In this document: one piece after another, positions 63,446-64,000 of the stretch | How positions within the stretch are numbered: the first letter of the stretch is position 1 | Layout: each line of letters begins with the position of its first letter | Assembly: GCA_964621785.1 (NCBI GenBank) | Contig: CAZUPD010000011.1 | Coordinates: 1-64,000 of the forward strand | Source of the DNA: JACKDW01 sp964621785 | Lineage (GTDB): Bacteria > Myxococcota_A > Polyangia > Nannocystales > Nannocystaceae | Length of the DNA stretch: 64,000 bases | Direction: 5' to 3' | The notes under the pieces: model-generated | Seen by the model: only the letters and a program-made list of their open reading frames with translations | Told to the model about the DNA's origin: nothing | Databases searched by the model: none | Position numbers and translations under genes: made by a program

Positions 63446-64000
63446 ATGGTCGACGGGCACGAACGCGGCGGGCAGGGGGTCAACCTCGCCGAGGTCGAAC
63501 GCCAAGTCGGCTCGCTGGCCCTGTCCCAGATCGAAGGGGCAGGGGCCCTGGCACTGATGCGTGCGGTTGTCTGGCAATCGACCCTCGCGCGTCTCGGTGT
63601 CGCCGTCCCCCTCGTGGTCACCCACGACCTCGGCTGCCTGATCGCCGGCCTCGGGAACCCGGCATCGCGCACCCGCGGACTGGCCGAAAAGCGTCTGTGC
63701 GAGGCCTGGAGACAGTTGCTTGTGCAACTTGCTGCGGCCGACATGATCCGGGCACAGGCGGCCTGGAAACACCGCGATCCGATGATCGGGGTCGTCCTCG
63801 CCCAGATCGTCAGCACCATCGTCCCACAGTTGCCCGAGATGGTCCGGGTCTTGCGGGCGATCGAGTTGCCGGTCGATGCCGTCTACTACGCGCACATCGA
63901 ACCAAACTCTGCATATACACGCTATGCCCAAGACCAGGCGCTCGCCTGGCTGGCGACCCTGACCCAACACCGGTTGTTGCCACTGCTGGCCGTCGAACAG
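63446..64000 (+). CDS. Unknown gene of the MoxR locus, 5' part
   Basis: Open from ATG 63446, 6 nt after the MoxR stop, to the window end without a stop: 185 codons. The frame has the same codon style as its neighbours and is favoured over the opposing 63302-63970 frame. Mostly helical (VNLAEVERQVGSLALSQIEG, LCEAWRQLLVQLAAADMIRA). The visible part has no MIDAS or other known motif. It includes TGCATATACA at 63910. Probably the next component of the MoxR system. Confidence 0.7.
   Translation, partial: MVDGHERGGQGVNLAEVERQVGSLALSQIEGAGALALMRAVVWQSTLARLGVAVPLVVTHDLGCLIAGLGNPASRTRGLAEKRLCEAWRQLLVQLAAADMIRAQAAWKHRDPMIGVVLAQIVSTIVPQLPEMVRVLRAIELPVDAVYYAHIEPNSAYTRYAQDQALAWLATLTQHRLLPLLAVEQ

Noticed and set aside
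63302..63970. Leftward frame at the window end
   Set aside because: Overlaps the MoxR 3' end and opposes the rightward open frame from 63446, which fits the operon by position and codon style.

Overview
High-GC, gene-dense DNA (roughly 65% G+C, my estimate). The gene content suggests a myxobacterium-like delta-proteobacterium (Myxococcota), perhaps near the Nannocystis/Plesiocystis/Enhygromyxa side. Pointers are a Ser/Thr kinase next to an FHA protein, several large TPR proteins, Asp-rich MopE-type and thrombospondin-type-3 lipoproteins, a TonB/ExbB/ExbD/ExbD set, DUF507, and many type II signal peptides. This placement is inference from gene content only. No rRNA, tRNA, CRISPR array, insertion sequence or prophage gene was seen.

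Layout. 1-5.3 kb: the 3' part of a hybrid histidine kinase, an unknown protein, a lipoprotein made of 17 Cys4 hairpin repeats, and an M14 carboxypeptidase. 5.4-14.3 kb: a leftward P-loop NTPase-TPR-membrane protein, a structured 713-nt gap, dnaE split by one in-frame amber codon, and a leftward TPR protein with a degenerate zincin domain. 14.6-28.1 kb: a LivK/LpoA-like lipoprotein, a SpoU methyltransferase and a 3569-residue TPR protein. 28.4-36.8 kb: a MopE-like lipoprotein (leftward), lapA-lapB-AI-2E transporter operon, polA, and a CCA-adding-type nucleotidyltransferase. 36.8-40.7 kb (leftward): DUF507, ETF-like protein, ATP-grasp acyl-CoA-synthetase-like protein and alpha/beta hydrolase in a tight operon. 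40.9-44.6 kb: a Nudix hydrolase, then a leftward cysteine cluster (Rrf2 regulator, cysK, CysO carrier, cysM, Mec JAMM protease). 44.9-54.7 kb: efp and epmA, then TPR lipoprotein, tonB, exbB, exbD, exbD and a 1302-residue TSP3 lipoprotein, closed by a clear terminator. 54.9-64 kb: two small lipoproteins, a kinase and an FHA protein (leftward), and divergently two unknown proteins, a MoxR AAA+ ATPase and an unknown gene running off the window.

How the genes work together. The cysteine cluster matches the mycobacterial protein-thiocarboxylate route: CysO carries sulfur, CysM builds cysteine on its C-terminus, Mec releases it. EF-P and its lysylating enzyme EpmA sit just upstream of a TonB protein with eleven consecutive prolines. 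LapA/LapB suggest control of lipopolysaccharide synthesis. The kinase, FHA and MoxR genes look like a regulated AAA+ effector locus.

The most striking signal crosses gene boundaries. A 10-bp palindrome, TGYANNTRCA, occurs about 40 times in 64 kb, against one or two expected by base composition. It lies mostly inside genes, on average every 1.6 kb, and is absent from an 8.4-kb block holding the TonB operon.
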